Assembly (NCBI RefSeq): GCF_021026375.1
Contig: NZ_JAJNDB010000001.1
Location: 248,001 to 312,000, forward strand
Direction of reading: 5' to 3'
DNA length: 64,000 nt
Source of the DNA: Actinomycetospora endophytica
Lineage (GTDB): Bacteria; Actinomycetota; Actinomycetes; Mycobacteriales; Pseudonocardiaceae
Both the position numbers and the translations under genes were made by a program. Below are positions 1 to 8,720 of the stretch, piece after piece (within the stretch, counting starts at the first letter, position 1; the number at the start of each line of letters is the position of its first letter). The notes under the pieces were generated by a model. It had not been told where the DNA came from. It searched no databases and saw only the letters and a list, made by a program, of their open reading frames with translations.

Positions 1-780
1 GCGCGGTCGCCGTCGGGTGAGTCGGTCCTGGAGCGGGTGGTGCGCATCCTGGAGGCATTCACCCCCGAGGCCCAGGTCCTGGGCGTCGGCGAGGTGGCCC
101 GTCGGGCCGATCTGCCGGTGGCCACGGCGTCGAGGATGGTCGCGGACCTCGTCGAACACGGGCTCCTGACCCGCGAGTCCACGGGGCGGGTACGGATGGG
201 GACCCGGCTCTGGGAGCTGGCGTCCCGGGCGTCGCCGACGCTGTCGATGCGCGAGCTCGCGATGCCGGTGCTCGAGGAGCTGCTCCGGGCGGTCGGCCAC
301 CACGCCCAGCTCGGACTGCTCGACGGCGAGGAGGTGCTCTTCGCCGAGCGGCTCTCCGCCGAGGGTGCGGTCGTCAACTACACGCGGATCGCCGCCCGGC
401 TCCCCCTGCACGCATCGTCGTCGGGCCTGGTGCTGCTGGCCCACGCGCCCGGGGATCTCCAGGAGCGCATCCTGACGGGGAAGCTGGCCCGGTTCACCAG
501 CGAGACCATCACCGACGGCGCCGAGCTGCGCCGGCGTCTTGCCGACATCCGCCGCGAGGGCTTCGTCCTGTGCGCGGGCCACCTCCACCTGGAAGCGACC
601 GGCATCGCGGTCCCGGTGCGCGACGAGACCGGCCACGTCGTCGCGGCGGTGTCGGTGATCGTGCCCAACGACGACCGCGCCCGCGGCCACGTGCCGCTCC
701 TGACGGCCGGTGCCCGCGAGATCCAACGACGCCTCCGTCGGGCGGTCGGCGAGGCCGACGACATCGGTCTCATTGAATGA
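1..780 (+). CDS. IclR-family transcriptional regulator (5' end outside window)
   Basis: The reading frame is open from base 1, so the true start lies upstream; about 259 residues are visible. An N-terminal winged helix-turn-helix (VLERVVRILEAF, then LPVATASRMVADLVEHGLL) is followed by the IclR effector domain, which ends with the family's block around GIAVPVRDETG. IclR proteins control aromatic and acid catabolism genes and bind a small ligand through the C-terminal domain. The reductase and P450 genes follow 70 bases later on the same strand, so it probably controls them. Family assignment is firm; the ligand is unknown. Confidence 0.9.
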   Translation, partial: ARSPSGESVLERVVRILEAFTPEAQVLGVGEVARRADLPVATASRMVADLVEHGLLTRESTGRVRMGTRLWELASRASPTLSMRELAMPVLEELLRAVGHHAQLGLLDGEEVLFAERLSAEGAVVNYTRIAARLPLHASSSGLVLLAHAPGDLQERILTGKLARFTSETITDGAELRRRLADIRREGFVLCAGHLHLEATGIAVPVRDETGHVVAAVSVIVPNDDRARGHVPLLTAGAREIQRRLRRAVGEADDIGLIE

Positions 781-850
781 GAACGCCGTTCCGTGCCCGA
801 TACGCGGCTCGGCATCCTCGGTGGCGACGTCGGCGCACGAGGAGGTCGGG

Positions 851-1843
851 ATGCCGGGGACGACACGGGCCGCGCCGGGCACCGGCACCGTCGGGGAGGC
901 GGTGGACCGCCTCGTCGTCACCGGGATGTCGACCGCGGCGCAGGACGTCGTGTCCCTGACGCTGACCCGCCCGGACGGCGGCCGGCTCCCGGACTGGGCA
1001 CCGGGTGCACACATCGACGTGACGCTCGCGAACGGTGAGACGCGGCAGTACTCGCTCTGCGGCGACCGCTGGGACGCCCACACCTTCCGGGTCGCGGTGC
1101 TCCGCGAGACCGACGGGCGCGGCGGCTCCGCGTTCGTCCACGACGAGCTCGCCGTCGGGGACGAGGTGCTCCTCGGCGGTCCCCGCAACAACTTCCCGCT
1201 GGCGCCCTCGCCGCGCTACCTGTTCATCGCCGGGGGCATCGGCATCACCCCGATCCTCCCGATGATCCACCAGGCCGATCTCGTCGGCGCCGACTGGACG
1301 CTGCTCTACGGTGGCCGCCGCCGCGCCTCGATGGCCTTCCTCGACGACCTCGCCGTCCACGGCGAGCGGGTGGAGATCGTCCCGCAGGACGAGGCCGGAC
1401 TCCTCCCGCTCGGGACGTGGCTCGGCGCGCCGCGCGGCGACACCGTCGTCTACTGCTGCGGCCCGGGCCCGTTGCTCGACGCCGTCGAGCACGCCATGAC
1501 CGGCGCCGGATGGGCGCCGCATCGGCTGCGCACCGAGCGGTTCACCGCTGCCGAGGTCGGCGCCCCGGTGCGCGACGAACCGTTCACCGTCGAGCTGGCC
1601 CGCACCGGCACCACCGTCGTCGTCGGACCTCGACTCTCGGTGCTCGAGGCCGCCCGGCAGGCGGGTGCGACGACGTTGTCGTCCTGCGAGCGGGGGACCT
1701 GCGGCACCTGCGAGACCACGGTGCTCGACGGCCTGCCCGACCACCGTGACTCGATCCTGGCCGACCACGAGCGCGCCGCGGGTGACTGCATGTTCCCGTG
1801 CGTGTCCCGGTCGTGCACCGACCGACTCGTGCTCGACCTGTAG
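851..1843 (+). CDS. PDR/VanB-type reductase (flavin, NAD(P)H, C-terminal 2Fe-2S)
   Basis: A 330-residue electron-transfer protein of the phthalate dioxygenase reductase type. The flavin domain carries RQYSLCGD (about residue 60), the NAD-binding domain FIAGGIGITPILPM, and the C-terminal plant-type ferredoxin domain has cysteines near 279, 284, 287 and 317. The ATG at 851 is chosen because AGGAGGT lies just upstream; the frame is open further 5' but that part overlaps the IclR gene. The P450 gene starts 10 bases after its stop, so it very likely passes NAD(P)H electrons to that P450. Such reductases more often serve Rieske oxygenases, and pairing with a free P450 resembles a split CYP116B arrangement. 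Confidence 0.92.
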   Translation: MPGTTRAAPGTGTVGEAVDRLVVTGMSTAAQDVVSLTLTRPDGGRLPDWAPGAHIDVTLANGETRQYSLCGDRWDAHTFRVAVLRETDGRGGSAFVHDELAVGDEVLLGGPRNNFPLAPSPRYLFIAGGIGITPILPMIHQADLVGADWTLLYGGRRRASMAFLDDLAVHGERVEIVPQDEAGLLPLGTWLGAPRGDTVVYCCGPGPLLDAVEHAMTGAGWAPHRLRTERFTAAEVGAPVRDEPFTVELARTGTTVVVGPRLSVLEAARQAGATTLSSCERGTCGTCETTVLDGLPDHRDSILADHERAAGDCMFPCVSRSCTDRLVLDL

Positions 1844-1853
1844 GAGGACCGCG

Positions 1854-3089
1854 ATGACCACCACCCTCCGCCCGGTCCCGGCCGTCGGCGCCGTCGACCC
1901 GTTCTCCCCCGAGGTCCTCGGGGATCCGCTGCCGTTCCACGCCGCACTGCGCGACGCCGGGCCGGTCGTCCCCCTCTCCCGCTACGACGGCCTGTACGGC
2001 ATGGGTCGCCACGCCGACGTCCACGCCGCCCTCGTCGACTGGCAGCGCTTCTGCTCCGGCGCCGGCGTCGGGTTGTCGAACTTCCGCCGCGAGGAGCCGT
2101 GGCGCCCACCGTCGCTGCTGCTCGAGACCGACCCTCCCCACCACGACGCGCCCCGCCACGTGCTCGCGCCGATCCTCGGCCCGCGGGCGCTGCGCCGACT
2201 GCAGGGGCCGTGGTTCGCCGCCGCGGAGGAGCACGTCGAGGACCTGCTCGCCGACGCCGGGCCGGGCGAGACGGTCGCGGTCGACGCCATGCCGGCGCTC
2301 GCCGAGTCGTTCCCGCTGCGGGTCTTCCCGGACGCCGTCGGCATCCCGCGCGAGGGCCGCGAGCACCTGCTGCCCTACGGCGACCACCTGTTCAACGCCT
2401 TCGGCCCGTCCAACGAGCTCGTGGCGAAGGGCGCCCCGCACGTCGCCGAGCACGCCGCCTGGGTGAACGCCCAGTGCCGCCGCGAGGTGCTGAGCGACGA
2501 CGGGTTCGGCGCGGCGATCTGGGCCGCCGCCGACCGCGGGGACATCACCGGCGAGCAGGCCCCGCTGGTGGTCCGGTCACTGCTCTCGGCCGGGGTCGAC
2601 ACCACGGTCCACGGCCTCGGCGCCGTCCTCCGAGCTCTGGCCACGCATCCCGACGCCTGGGCCCGGCTGCGCCACGACCCGGCTCTCGCACGGGTCGTTT
2701 TCGATGAGGCGATCCGGTGGGAGTCGCCGGTGCAGACGTTCTTCCGCACCGCGGAGGTCGACGTCCCGGTCGGAGACACCGTCGTTCCCGAGGGCGCGAA
2801 GATCCTGATGTTCCTCGGCTCGGCCAACCACGACCCCCGCCGGTGGACCGACCCCGACCGGTTCGACCTGACCCGCGACCCGTCGGGACACGTCGGCTTC
2901 GGGATGGGGCTGCACCAGTGCGTCGGCCAGCACGTGGCCCGGCTCGAGGCGGCGGCCCTGCTCGCCGCGCTGGCCGCGCGGGTCGAGCGCATCGAGGTCG
3001 CCGCCGAACCGACCCGACACCTCAACAACACCATGCGCGCCTTCGCGAGCCAGCCGATGCGGCTGCACCTCGGTCAGGCTCCGTCGTAG
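1854..3089 (+). CDS. Cytochrome P450
   Basis: A soluble bacterial P450 of 411 residues. Visible signatures are the I-helix oxygen-activation motif AGVDTT, the K-helix ExxR (EAIRWE) and the heme-binding loop FGMGLHQCVGQ with the axial cysteine at about 356. The ATG at 1854 has AGGAGG seven bases before it. It would hydroxylate or O-dealkylate a small substrate in the cytosol using electrons from the adjacent 2Fe-2S reductase. The IclR/PDR/P450 arrangement suggests catabolism of an aromatic or similar small molecule; this is context inference, and the substrate cannot be read from sequence. Confidence 0.93.
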   Translation: MTTTLRPVPAVGAVDPFSPEVLGDPLPFHAALRDAGPVVPLSRYDGLYGMGRHADVHAALVDWQRFCSGAGVGLSNFRREEPWRPPSLLLETDPPHHDAPRHVLAPILGPRALRRLQGPWFAAAEEHVEDLLADAGPGETVAVDAMPALAESFPLRVFPDAVGIPREGREHLLPYGDHLFNAFGPSNELVAKGAPHVAEHAAWVNAQCRREVLSDDGFGAAIWAAADRGDITGEQAPLVVRSLLSAGVDTTVHGLGAVLRALATHPDAWARLRHDPALARVVFDEAIRWESPVQTFFRTAEVDVPVGDTVVPEGAKILMFLGSANHDPRRWTDPDRFDLTRDPSGHVGFGMGLHQCVGQHVARLEAAALLAALAARVERIEVAAEPTRHLNNTMRAFASQPMRLHLGQAPS

Positions 3090-3093
3090 ACCG

Positions 3094-3918
3094 TCAGGCG
3101 CGGTCGGGAGCGGGCCGACGCACCGTCTCGACGACCAGCTCGGCCACCTCGGTCATCCCGGTCAGGTTCGGGTGGTACGGCACCGGGCCGCCCCGGCCCG
3201 GGATTCCGAGCTCGAATCCGTACACCCACGGGTCGGGCGACCCGACTCCGTGGGACACGCTCGCGACCGAGGCCGCCACGAGCTCGGCGCCGGAGCGGGC
3301 GGCCGCGTCGCGGAAGGCCTGCGCCAGCCCTCGGCCGACGGCGGCGGCCGACCCGGCCTGGGCAGGCGTGAGCGGGGCGACCGACGCCGCCCCGATGAGC
3401 GTCAGGTAGTCCACGAGCAGGATCCGGGCTCGCGGGGCACGTGCCCGCACCCGCTCCACCACCTCGGCCTGCGAGGCGGCGACCGCGGCGAAGACGTCCG
3501 GGGCCGCGTCCGGGGTGGTGCGGAACGAGACGAGATCGCCGAGCCGTTCACGGACCGACACCGGCACCAGCGGCAGCCATCGGAGCGCCGAGCCGAGCGC
3601 ACCCGCCGCGAACAGGGTGCCCACGTAGCCGAGGTCGTTGCCGCCGGCCGTGATGGTGACCAGTTCGCAGTCCGGGGTGACGGCCTCGATCTGCGGCGGA
3701 CGTCCTCGCTGCGGGGTGGTGAGGATGTCGGCGGTCGTGGCGCCCGAGAACGTCACGTCGACCAGTTCCAGGTCCAGCGTGTGCGCCACCTGGTGGGCGT
3801 AATTGCGCCCCGACCGGGAGGCGGCGGCATCCACCACCGGCGTGATTCCGGGGCCGGCGGCGAAGGAGCTCCCCATCGCCACGTACTTCCCGCCCGACCC
3901 TGGAGCCACGTCCGTCAT
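3094..3918 (-). CDS. SGNH/GDSL-type esterase
   Basis: A 274-residue SGNH hydrolase. Block I is AMGSSFAAGPG (nucleophile Ser about 18), block III is AGGNDLGY and block V is YHPN near the C-terminus, supplying the catalytic His. No signal peptide is visible, so it may act in the cytosol, although many actinobacterial relatives are exported. GGAGG precedes the ATG. It lies 48 bases downstream of the HD/LuxR regulator on the same strand and is probably co-transcribed with it. It converges on the P450 gene with only a four-base gap. Natural substrate unknown. Confidence 0.85.
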   Translation of the reverse strand: MTDVAPGSGGKYVAMGSSFAAGPGITPVVDAAASRSGRNYAHQVAHTLDLELVDVTFSGATTADILTTPQRGRPPQIEAVTPDCELVTITAGGNDLGYVGTLFAAGALGSALRWLPLVPVSVRERLGDLVSFRTTPDAAPDVFAAVAASQAEVVERVRARAPRARILLVDYLTLIGAASVAPLTPAQAGSAAAVGRGLAQAFRDAAARSGAELVAASVASVSHGVGSPDPWVYGFELGIPGRGGPVPYHPNLTGMTEVAELVVETVRRPAPDRA

Positions 3919-3966
3919 TCTGGGTCCTCCCGACCCTCGGCGCGGGTGGCCTCCCCACCGCGATGG

Positions 3967-5487
3967 TCAGTTCCTGGTGGGGAGCAGTCCGTTCTCGGTG
4001 GCGAACAGGGCGGCGGCGCCTCGCGTGGAGACACCGATCTTGGCGTAGATGTGCTGGATGTGATGGTCGGCGGTCTTGGGGCTGATCACCAGCCGCTCGG
4101 CGACGGCGCGGGTGGTCGAACCGACCGCGAGCAGCCGCAGCACCTCGACCTCCCGGGTGGTCAGGCCGGCGGGGAGCGACGCGCGGACGGCCGGACGGTG
4201 CCCGGCCGCGGCGAGGACGCGTTCGACGGCCACGCCGCACAGGCGTCCGGTCCCGGCGAGGGCGCGCATCTCGGCCGCCGCCGCGGCCGGTCGGTGCGGC
4301 GCGCGATGGGGACGTTCCGAGGTCATGGCCTGGTAGCAGTCGGCCGCGGCGAGGGCCCGTTGCGCGGCGTCGAGCCCGGCGCCGCCGACCCGGCGGTGAT
4401 AGCCCGACCCGTCCATCCGTTCGTGAGCCGCCCCCGCCGTGGCGGCGAGCTCGGCGGTGTACCGGGTCCGACGCAGGATCTGCTCGGTGTGCAGCGGCAC
4501 GGTCTCGGCGCGGTCGCGCTCGTCGCGGGTCAGCGGGCCGGGCTTGTCCCAGACGGTGTTCGGCACGGCGACCCGGCCCAGGTCGTGGAGCAGGCCCGCC
4601 GCCTCCGCGGCCGGACCGCCGGCCTCCCCGGCGAGCGCCGCCACCGCCCGGGAGTGCCCGGCGGTCCAGGGCGATTTCAGGTCCGCGAAGTCGGCGATCA
4701 CGAGCAGCGCGTCGTGCACGCCGTCGGCGTCGAGCGGTACGTCCACCGGCGCGGCCGCGAGCGCGGCGTCCCAGGGGTCGGCGTCCTCGATCTCGGCCCA
4801 CCAGCTCGCCGCGTGGGCGACCAGGAGATCCGCCAGCTCCGGGTCGTAGGCGCCTCCACGACGAGCGCCGATCGTGGCGATCGCGGGGCGGTACCCGTCG
4901 AGACGGGCGAGGACCTCGAACTCCTGGGCCAGCTGCGCGACCCGCATCGGGCGCGGGATCCCGGTCCCGGCGATCCCGTTCGGCACGCCCCGCCCGTTCC
5001 ACCGCTCGAAGCTCGTGGCCAACCCGGCGCGGGCGGCGAGGTCGAGGCCGAAGCGCGCGGCCAAGGCGTCGGCGACCTCGCAGGCGGTCCGGAAGTTGTA
5101 CGCCACGCTCGTGGGGGCGCCCGCGACGGTCGTGACCACCGACCGCAGCCGGGACAGCCCCGCGCGCCCGGGCCCGGCGTGACCGACCATCAGCCGCAGC
5201 ATGTCGCCCGGGTTCGCGGCGTCCACGCGCAGCGAGCGGTCACGCAGCGCGATCTCGTCCCCGAACATCGCCGCCACCTCGAACGCGTGCCCGGTGCAGC
5301 CCAGGAACCGCAGCGCCGAGACCCACCAGGTCGTGGCTCGCTCGTCGGCGCCGGCCCCGGCGGCGCGGGCCAGCTGATCGGCCAGCGCCGTGGCGCGGAG
5401 CTGTGCCCCGGGCGGCTGGCCGAAGGCGTGGTCCTGCCCCACCGCGAGCAGCGCCGCCAGCTCGACCCGGGTCGTCACCGGGGTCAT
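3967..5487 (-). CDS. HD-domain protein with C-terminal LuxR-type HTH
   Basis: A 506-residue regulator. The middle part carries an HD phosphohydrolase-like region: GHSRAVAALAG, then GLLHDLGRVAVPN and the HD-GYP-like AHERMDGSGYHRR. The last 65 residues are a LuxR/GerE DNA-binding domain (LTTREVEVLRLLAVGSTTRAVAERLVISPKTADHHI). HD-GYP proteins hydrolyse cyclic dinucleotides, but here the GYP-equivalent is SGYH, so nucleotide hydrolysis is uncertain. The LuxR fusion suggests a one-component sensor. It is transcribed toward the SGNH hydrolase and away from the NTF2-like gene. No strong ribosome site is seen. Confidence 0.8.
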   Translation of the reverse strand: MTPVTTRVELAALLAVGQDHAFGQPPGAQLRATALADQLARAAGAGADERATTWWVSALRFLGCTGHAFEVAAMFGDEIALRDRSLRVDAANPGDMLRLMVGHAGPGRAGLSRLRSVVTTVAGAPTSVAYNFRTACEVADALAARFGLDLAARAGLATSFERWNGRGVPNGIAGTGIPRPMRVAQLAQEFEVLARLDGYRPAIATIGARRGGAYDPELADLLVAHAASWWAEIEDADPWDAALAAAPVDVPLDADGVHDALLVIADFADLKSPWTAGHSRAVAALAGEAGGPAAEAAGLLHDLGRVAVPNTVWDKPGPLTRDERDRAETVPLHTEQILRRTRYTAELAATAGAAHERMDGSGYHRRVGGAGLDAAQRALAAADCYQAMTSERPHRAPHRPAAAAAEMRALAGTGRLCGVAVERVLAAAGHRPAVRASLPAGLTTREVEVLRLLAVGSTTRAVAERLVISPKTADHHIQHIYAKIGVSTRGAAALFATENGLLPTRN

Positions 5488-5509
5488 CGGGACACGGTAG
5501 GGCCTGGCG

Positions 5510-5531
5510 CGGGAGATGGGGAGTTCTCCCG
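5510..5531. promoter_or_regulatory. Inverted repeat between divergent genes
   Basis: Seven-base arms CGGGAGA and TCTCCCG with an eight-base spacer lie in the 81-bp gap between the HD/LuxR gene and the NTF2-like gene. The position suits an operator, possibly for the adjacent LuxR-type protein. A hairpin is an alternative. Confidence 0.35.
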
Positions 5532-5568
5532 ACGCGACGAATCCGCAGGTCCCGGGATCGTCGTCGCC

Positions 5569-6399
5569 ATGACAACGACACCGTCACCCCGGCCCACCGC
5601 CACCATCGACACCGCCCCCGACGACGACCCCAAGGTCGCCTCCGTGCAGCGTCTCTACGCCGCCTTCGGTCGCGGCGACCTGGACGGCGTGCTCGCCGAG
5701 CTCGCCGAGGACGTCGACTGGGCCGCCGAGGCCGCCGGCACCGGCGCGCCCTGGTACGGCTCCTACCGGGGCCGCGACGCCGTGCCCGGGTTCTTCGCGG
5801 CCATCGCCTCGACCGTCGACATCGACTACCTCGACGTCGTCGGCTGCACCTGCGGGGGCGACGACGTGATCGCGACCGTGCGGTGGGCATACACCGTCAA
5901 GGCCACCGGTCGCCGCGCCGAGATGTACATGCAGCACTGGTGGCGCTTCGCCGACGGTCGCATCGTCTTCTTCCGCGGGTCGGAGGACTCCGCGCAGAGC
6001 GTCGCCGCGTTCGCCCCGTCCCTCGTCGAGATCGTCCGCGACGGCTACGACGCGTTCTCCCGCGGCGACATCCCCGCCGTGCTGGCCACGTTCGCCGACA
6101 CCGCACAGTGGTACTCCCCCGACGAGCTGCCCACCGGCGGCACCTTCCGCGGCCCCGCCGAGATCGCCGCGTTCTTCTCGGCCCTGCCCGCCCACTACGA
6201 CGAGCTGCAGGTCCACCCCGAGCGGTTCCACGCCGCGGGCGACCGGGTCGTCGTCGAGGGACACCACACCGGACGCGTCGCCGGCGCCCCGTTCGACGTC
6301 GGGTTCGTCCACGTCTGGACGATGCAGGATCGGTCCGTGGTGGAGTTCCGCGAGTACATGGACTCGGGCAAGCTCCTGCCGCTGTTCGGCCCGAGGTGA
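5569..6399 (+). CDS. Double SnoaL/NTF2-like domain protein
   Basis: A 276-residue protein made of two tandem NTF2-like (SnoaL) cone-fold domains. The first starts near VASVQRLYAAFGRGDLDGVL, the second near VEIVRDGYDAFSRGDIPAVL; each continues with a W-rich strand (YMQHWWRFADG; FVHVWTMQD). The tandem domains look like an internal duplication. SnoaL-like proteins include polyketide cyclases, isomerases and ligand-binding proteins, so the activity is open. The ATG at 5569 is the first at the family-like N-terminus; no ribosome site is evident, so the message could be leaderless. It is divergent from the HD/LuxR regulator. Confidence 0.82.
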   Translation: MTTTPSPRPTATIDTAPDDDPKVASVQRLYAAFGRGDLDGVLAELAEDVDWAAEAAGTGAPWYGSYRGRDAVPGFFAAIASTVDIDYLDVVGCTCGGDDVIATVRWAYTVKATGRRAEMYMQHWWRFADGRIVFFRGSEDSAQSVAAFAPSLVEIVRDGYDAFSRGDIPAVLATFADTAQWYSPDELPTGGTFRGPAEIAAFFSALPAHYDELQVHPERFHAAGDRVVVEGHHTGRVAGAPFDVGFVHVWTMQDRSVVEFREYMDSGKLLPLFGPR

Positions 6400-6415
6400 C
6401 ACCGGGGCGGGGTGG

Positions 6416-6616
6416 TCAGGCCCGCGCCTCGAACCCCGCCTGACGTCCGCTGCCGTCGCACCGGGCACAGGGCCGCTCCAGGACACCGGAGCCGCACTCG
6501 ATGAACGCCGCGACGATCGTGTGCAGGTGGCCGTGCCCGCGACAGTCGGGGCAGACCACGGCCGGAACGCGCCGCGCTGCTCGTTCCTGACCTCTCGCGA
6601 CCCCGTCCCCCGACAC
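6416..6616 (-). CDS. Small DnaJ-type zinc-ribbon protein
   Basis: A predicted 66-residue protein with two CxxCxGxG repeats, CPDCRGHG and CARCDGSG, separated by about 22 residues. This is the zinc-binding knuckle of the DnaJ cysteine-rich region, enough to form one zinc site. There is no J domain. The GTG start is the first in frame, and initiation at the later GTG before PAVVCPDC is possible. It converges on the NTF2-like gene. Function unknown; zinc binding is inferred from the motif. Confidence 0.6.
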   Translation of the reverse strand: MSGDGVARGQERAARRVPAVVCPDCRGHGHLHTIVAAFIECGSGVLERPCARCDGSGRQAGFEARA

Positions 6617-6681
6617 CCGGACCAGGCTACGGGATCGACCAATTTCGCCATAGTCCCACGATGAACGACGACAGATTGCTC

Positions 6682-6708
6682 GCCACCGATTCTTGCGCCA
6701 CCGATTCT
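6682..6708. repeat. Two direct copies of a 12-base sequence
   Basis: GCCACCGATTCT occurs at 6682-6693 and 6697-6708 (period 15) in the gap upstream of the STAS-like gene at 6875. This could be a regulator site or slippage in a short frame that starts at 6661. Confidence 0.4.
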
Positions 6709-6874
6709 CGTGCCGCCTTCTGATCCGACCGGCGTCGCCGCTGTCCGGGAAACGATACGGCCGGCGAACCGCCCCGCATTCGATGCATCACGGCGTTGAT
6801 CCTTCGCCGCCCATTGTGGCAGTTTCGCCGCCAGCGGCCCGCATGACGCGGAGCCGCCGGGGGGCGGAAAAGAC

Positions 6875-7189
6875 ATGCGGTTCAGATCGAAGAAGATCTA
6901 TTGTTCTGGCGTGGTCGACGAGAGGGCCGCGACGCATCTCACCGCGCGCTGCTCATTGCTGGCGCGGCACGGTGCGCGCCGGGTGGTGATCGACGTGTCG
7001 GGGGTGGCGCGCTGTGAGCCAGCAGGACTGGTCGGGCTCTGGGAACTCCACCAGGGCCGGTGCGGGCTCCGGGTGCGGCTGACCGGAGCACACTGGGCGC
7101 AATTCGTGCCCGCGTTGCTCCATTCCGAGGCCGAACAGTTCGAGGGCCATTACCGAATGATTCGGACGGTCCTCGAGGAACCCGCGTAG
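6875..7189 (+). CDS. STAS-like small protein
   Basis: A 104-residue protein with an STAS-like core: strand, helix, then RRVVIDVSGVARCEPAGLVGLWEL, where classical antagonists have the phosphorylatable Ser/Thr. Here that segment reads VARCEPAGL, so the usual DSSG site is missing. It is clearly related to the product at 10107-10496; both share RRVVID, AGL[VI]GL, a Q-G-R-x-GL stretch and W[AS]QF. STAS proteins usually act in anti-sigma-factor partner switching. No kinase or anti-sigma gene is adjacent. ATG chosen; ribosome site weak. Confidence 0.6.
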   Translation: MRFRSKKIYCSGVVDERAATHLTARCSLLARHGARRVVIDVSGVARCEPAGLVGLWELHQGRCGLRVRLTGAHWAQFVPALLHSEAEQFEGHYRMIRTVLEEPA

Positions 7190-7525
7190 CTCAGCCGCGC
7201 AGGGTGTGGCCGGGGGGTCGGCCGCGGTGGCGGGCGACCGCGTCGGGACGGGTGCGGGGGCCGGGACGAGGTGGTCCCCGGTGCTCCTGGCCGTGCGTGA
7301 TCGCCGCACCTCGGCGTCCCGGCCGGGCGGCGCGGACACTCCGGCGGAAACGTTCACTCACACCCCGGTCAGGCCGAGATCCGGGCCCGACGAGCCGACC
7401 ACGGCCGTTTTTACGCCGACCGGGCCCTCGATTGCGGCTTTCTGCCGCGGTTGCGGAGAGTGCGCACTGCCTACCCCTCACCAGGGACGCATCGTCGGGG
7501 TCGCGTCGGGAAGAAAGCACACGTC
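7190..7525. other. Intergenic region, no convincing gene
   Basis: 336 bases between the STAS-like gene and the gene at 7526. A frame at 7206-7529 is open but has no ribosome site, family signature or protein-like codon pattern. No hairpin with a T-tract was seen. It presumably holds the promoter of the following gene. Confidence 0.5.
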
Positions 7526-7939
7526 ATGACAGACATCAGCGCCGGTCAGGAACCGGTCGAGCAGCCACGGCGAGTGGCCAAGAACCGTCTCACTCCGCAG
7601 CACTCGGGGACATCCTGGCGCTGGCAGTGGTTCACCAGCCTGGGGCAGCACGAGGTCGCCTATCTGCCGGTCCGGGAGGCCTGGTTCACCCGGTACCGGT
7701 CCGGCCACCCCGAAGGCGACCTCGGTCTGTGGAACGAACCCCAGGCGGCGAGCCTGCCCCGTCCCACCAACTGCCGGCACGCGGCACGCATCGCCCAGCG
7801 CTACGCCGACACCCGACGGACGTCGTCGTCGGCGGCGCCGACGACGAGGAGGCGGGCCCGGCGTCATCGGCCGGTCGACCCGGCCGACCTGTCCTATCGG
7901 CGCACCTTCGAGCGCATCGTCGGGCGTCTCCGCCACTGA
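7526..7939 (+). CDS. Hypothetical protein
   Basis: A 137-residue protein that I do not recognise. It has a W-rich stretch (SWRWQWFTSLGQHEVAYLPVREAWFTRYR), then a basic, Ser/Arg-rich C-terminal third. No signal peptide or membrane helix. The ATG at 7526, behind a purine-rich GGGAAGAAAG, begins the protein-like part. It stands alone and ends at a bidirectional hairpin shared with the convergent dihydrofolate-reductase-like gene. A nucleic-acid-binding role would fit the basic tail but is a guess. Confidence 0.6.
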   Translation: MTDISAGQEPVEQPRRVAKNRLTPQHSGTSWRWQWFTSLGQHEVAYLPVREAWFTRYRSGHPEGDLGLWNEPQAASLPRPTNCRHAARIAQRYADTRRTSSSAAPTTRRRARRHRPVDPADLSYRRTFERIVGRLRH

Positions 7940-7942
7940 CGA

Positions 7943-7973
7943 GCCCCTCCGGCGACCGTCGTCGCCGAGGGGC
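7943..7973. terminator. Hairpin between convergent genes
   Basis: A strong stem (GCCCCTCCGGCGAC against GTCGCCGAGGGGC, one bulge, CGTC loop) sits between the stops of the + gene at 7939 and the - gene at 8009. It is a likely bidirectional terminator; there is no T-tract, as is common at high GC. Confidence 0.6.
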
Positions 7974-8008
7974 CGGCCGACGCGGCCGGTATCCGTCGGT
8001 CTCCCGGG

Positions 8009-8614
8009 TCAGCCGACGCGGAGATAACGGATGTGGGTGGCCAACGGCGAGTGCAGGACCTCGGCGGGCTCGAATCCGAAGGACTCGACCCCGTCGAAGA
8101 TCCGCTCCCCCGAGCCGAGCAGGACGGGCACGACGTCGAGGGTGAACTCGTCGATCACCCCGGCCTGCAGCGCCTGCCGGACCGTCGAGGCCCCACCCGC
8201 GATGTCCACGCCGCTCTCCCCGGCGGTCTCACGGGCCGCGGCGTAGGCCGCGTCGAACCCTCCGGTGACGAAGTGGAACGTCGTCCCACCCTCCATCTCG
8301 ACCGGATCGCGATCGTGATGGGTCAGCACGAACACCGGCGCGTGATACGGCGGCTCGGGGCCCCACCAGCCGTTCCACTCCTCGTCCCAGTCCCCACGGA
8401 TCGGGCCGAACATGTTCCGCCCCATCACGTACGCGCCGCGGGGTCGCATCAGCCACTCGGCGGCGATCTTGTCGGCCTCGGTGGCCCGCGGGTCGCCGAT
8501 GTGCCAGCCGTGCACCTCCCGCCCCCGCTTCCCCAGCGGGTCGTCCCGGCTCTGGTCCGGCCCGGCGACGAAGCCGTCCAGTGAGACCGACATGTGACAG
8601 GTGGTGTCCGGCAC
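8009..8614 (-). CDS. Dihydrofolate reductase-family (RibD C-terminal-like) protein
   Basis: A 201-residue RibD_C/DHFR-fold protein. Features are MSVSLDGFVAGPDQSRDDPLG at the N-terminus, YVMGRNMFGP, then GVDIAGGASTVRQALQAGVIDEFTLDVVPVLLGSGERIF, the family's NADPH/substrate signature. The GTG at 8614 is preferred because GGGGG lies about seven bases upstream; an internal ATG 21 bases later is the alternative. These stand-alone homologues are presumed NADPH-dependent reductases of unknown substrate. It is a single gene between a hairpin and an unrelated regulatory cluster. Confidence 0.88.
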   Translation of the reverse strand: MPDTTCHMSVSLDGFVAGPDQSRDDPLGKRGREVHGWHIGDPRATEADKIAAEWLMRPRGAYVMGRNMFGPIRGDWDEEWNGWWGPEPPYHAPVFVLTHHDRDPVEMEGGTTFHFVTGGFDAAYAAARETAGESGVDIAGGASTVRQALQAGVIDEFTLDVVPVLLGSGERIFDGVESFGFEPAEVLHSPLATHIRYLRVG

Positions 8615-8720
8615 GATGAGCCCCCAAGTGGTTGCGACCTGCAATCGGTCGTGCGGACGATAGCAGGCGTGCCGCGGACGGCGAGCCATCCAGGAGATGC
8701 TCGAAGCTCGACGGACACGC

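Noticed and set aside
3172..5568. Long open frame on the + strand running into the NTF2-like gene
   Set aside because: It is antisense to the SGNH and HD/LuxR genes, Arg/Gly/His-rich and without protein-family motifs; only the part from 5569 is real.
6661..6723. Twenty-codon frame with an internal repeat upstream of the STAS-like gene
   Set aside because: No ribosome site and no relation to the Met-Cys leaders; kept only as a direct repeat.
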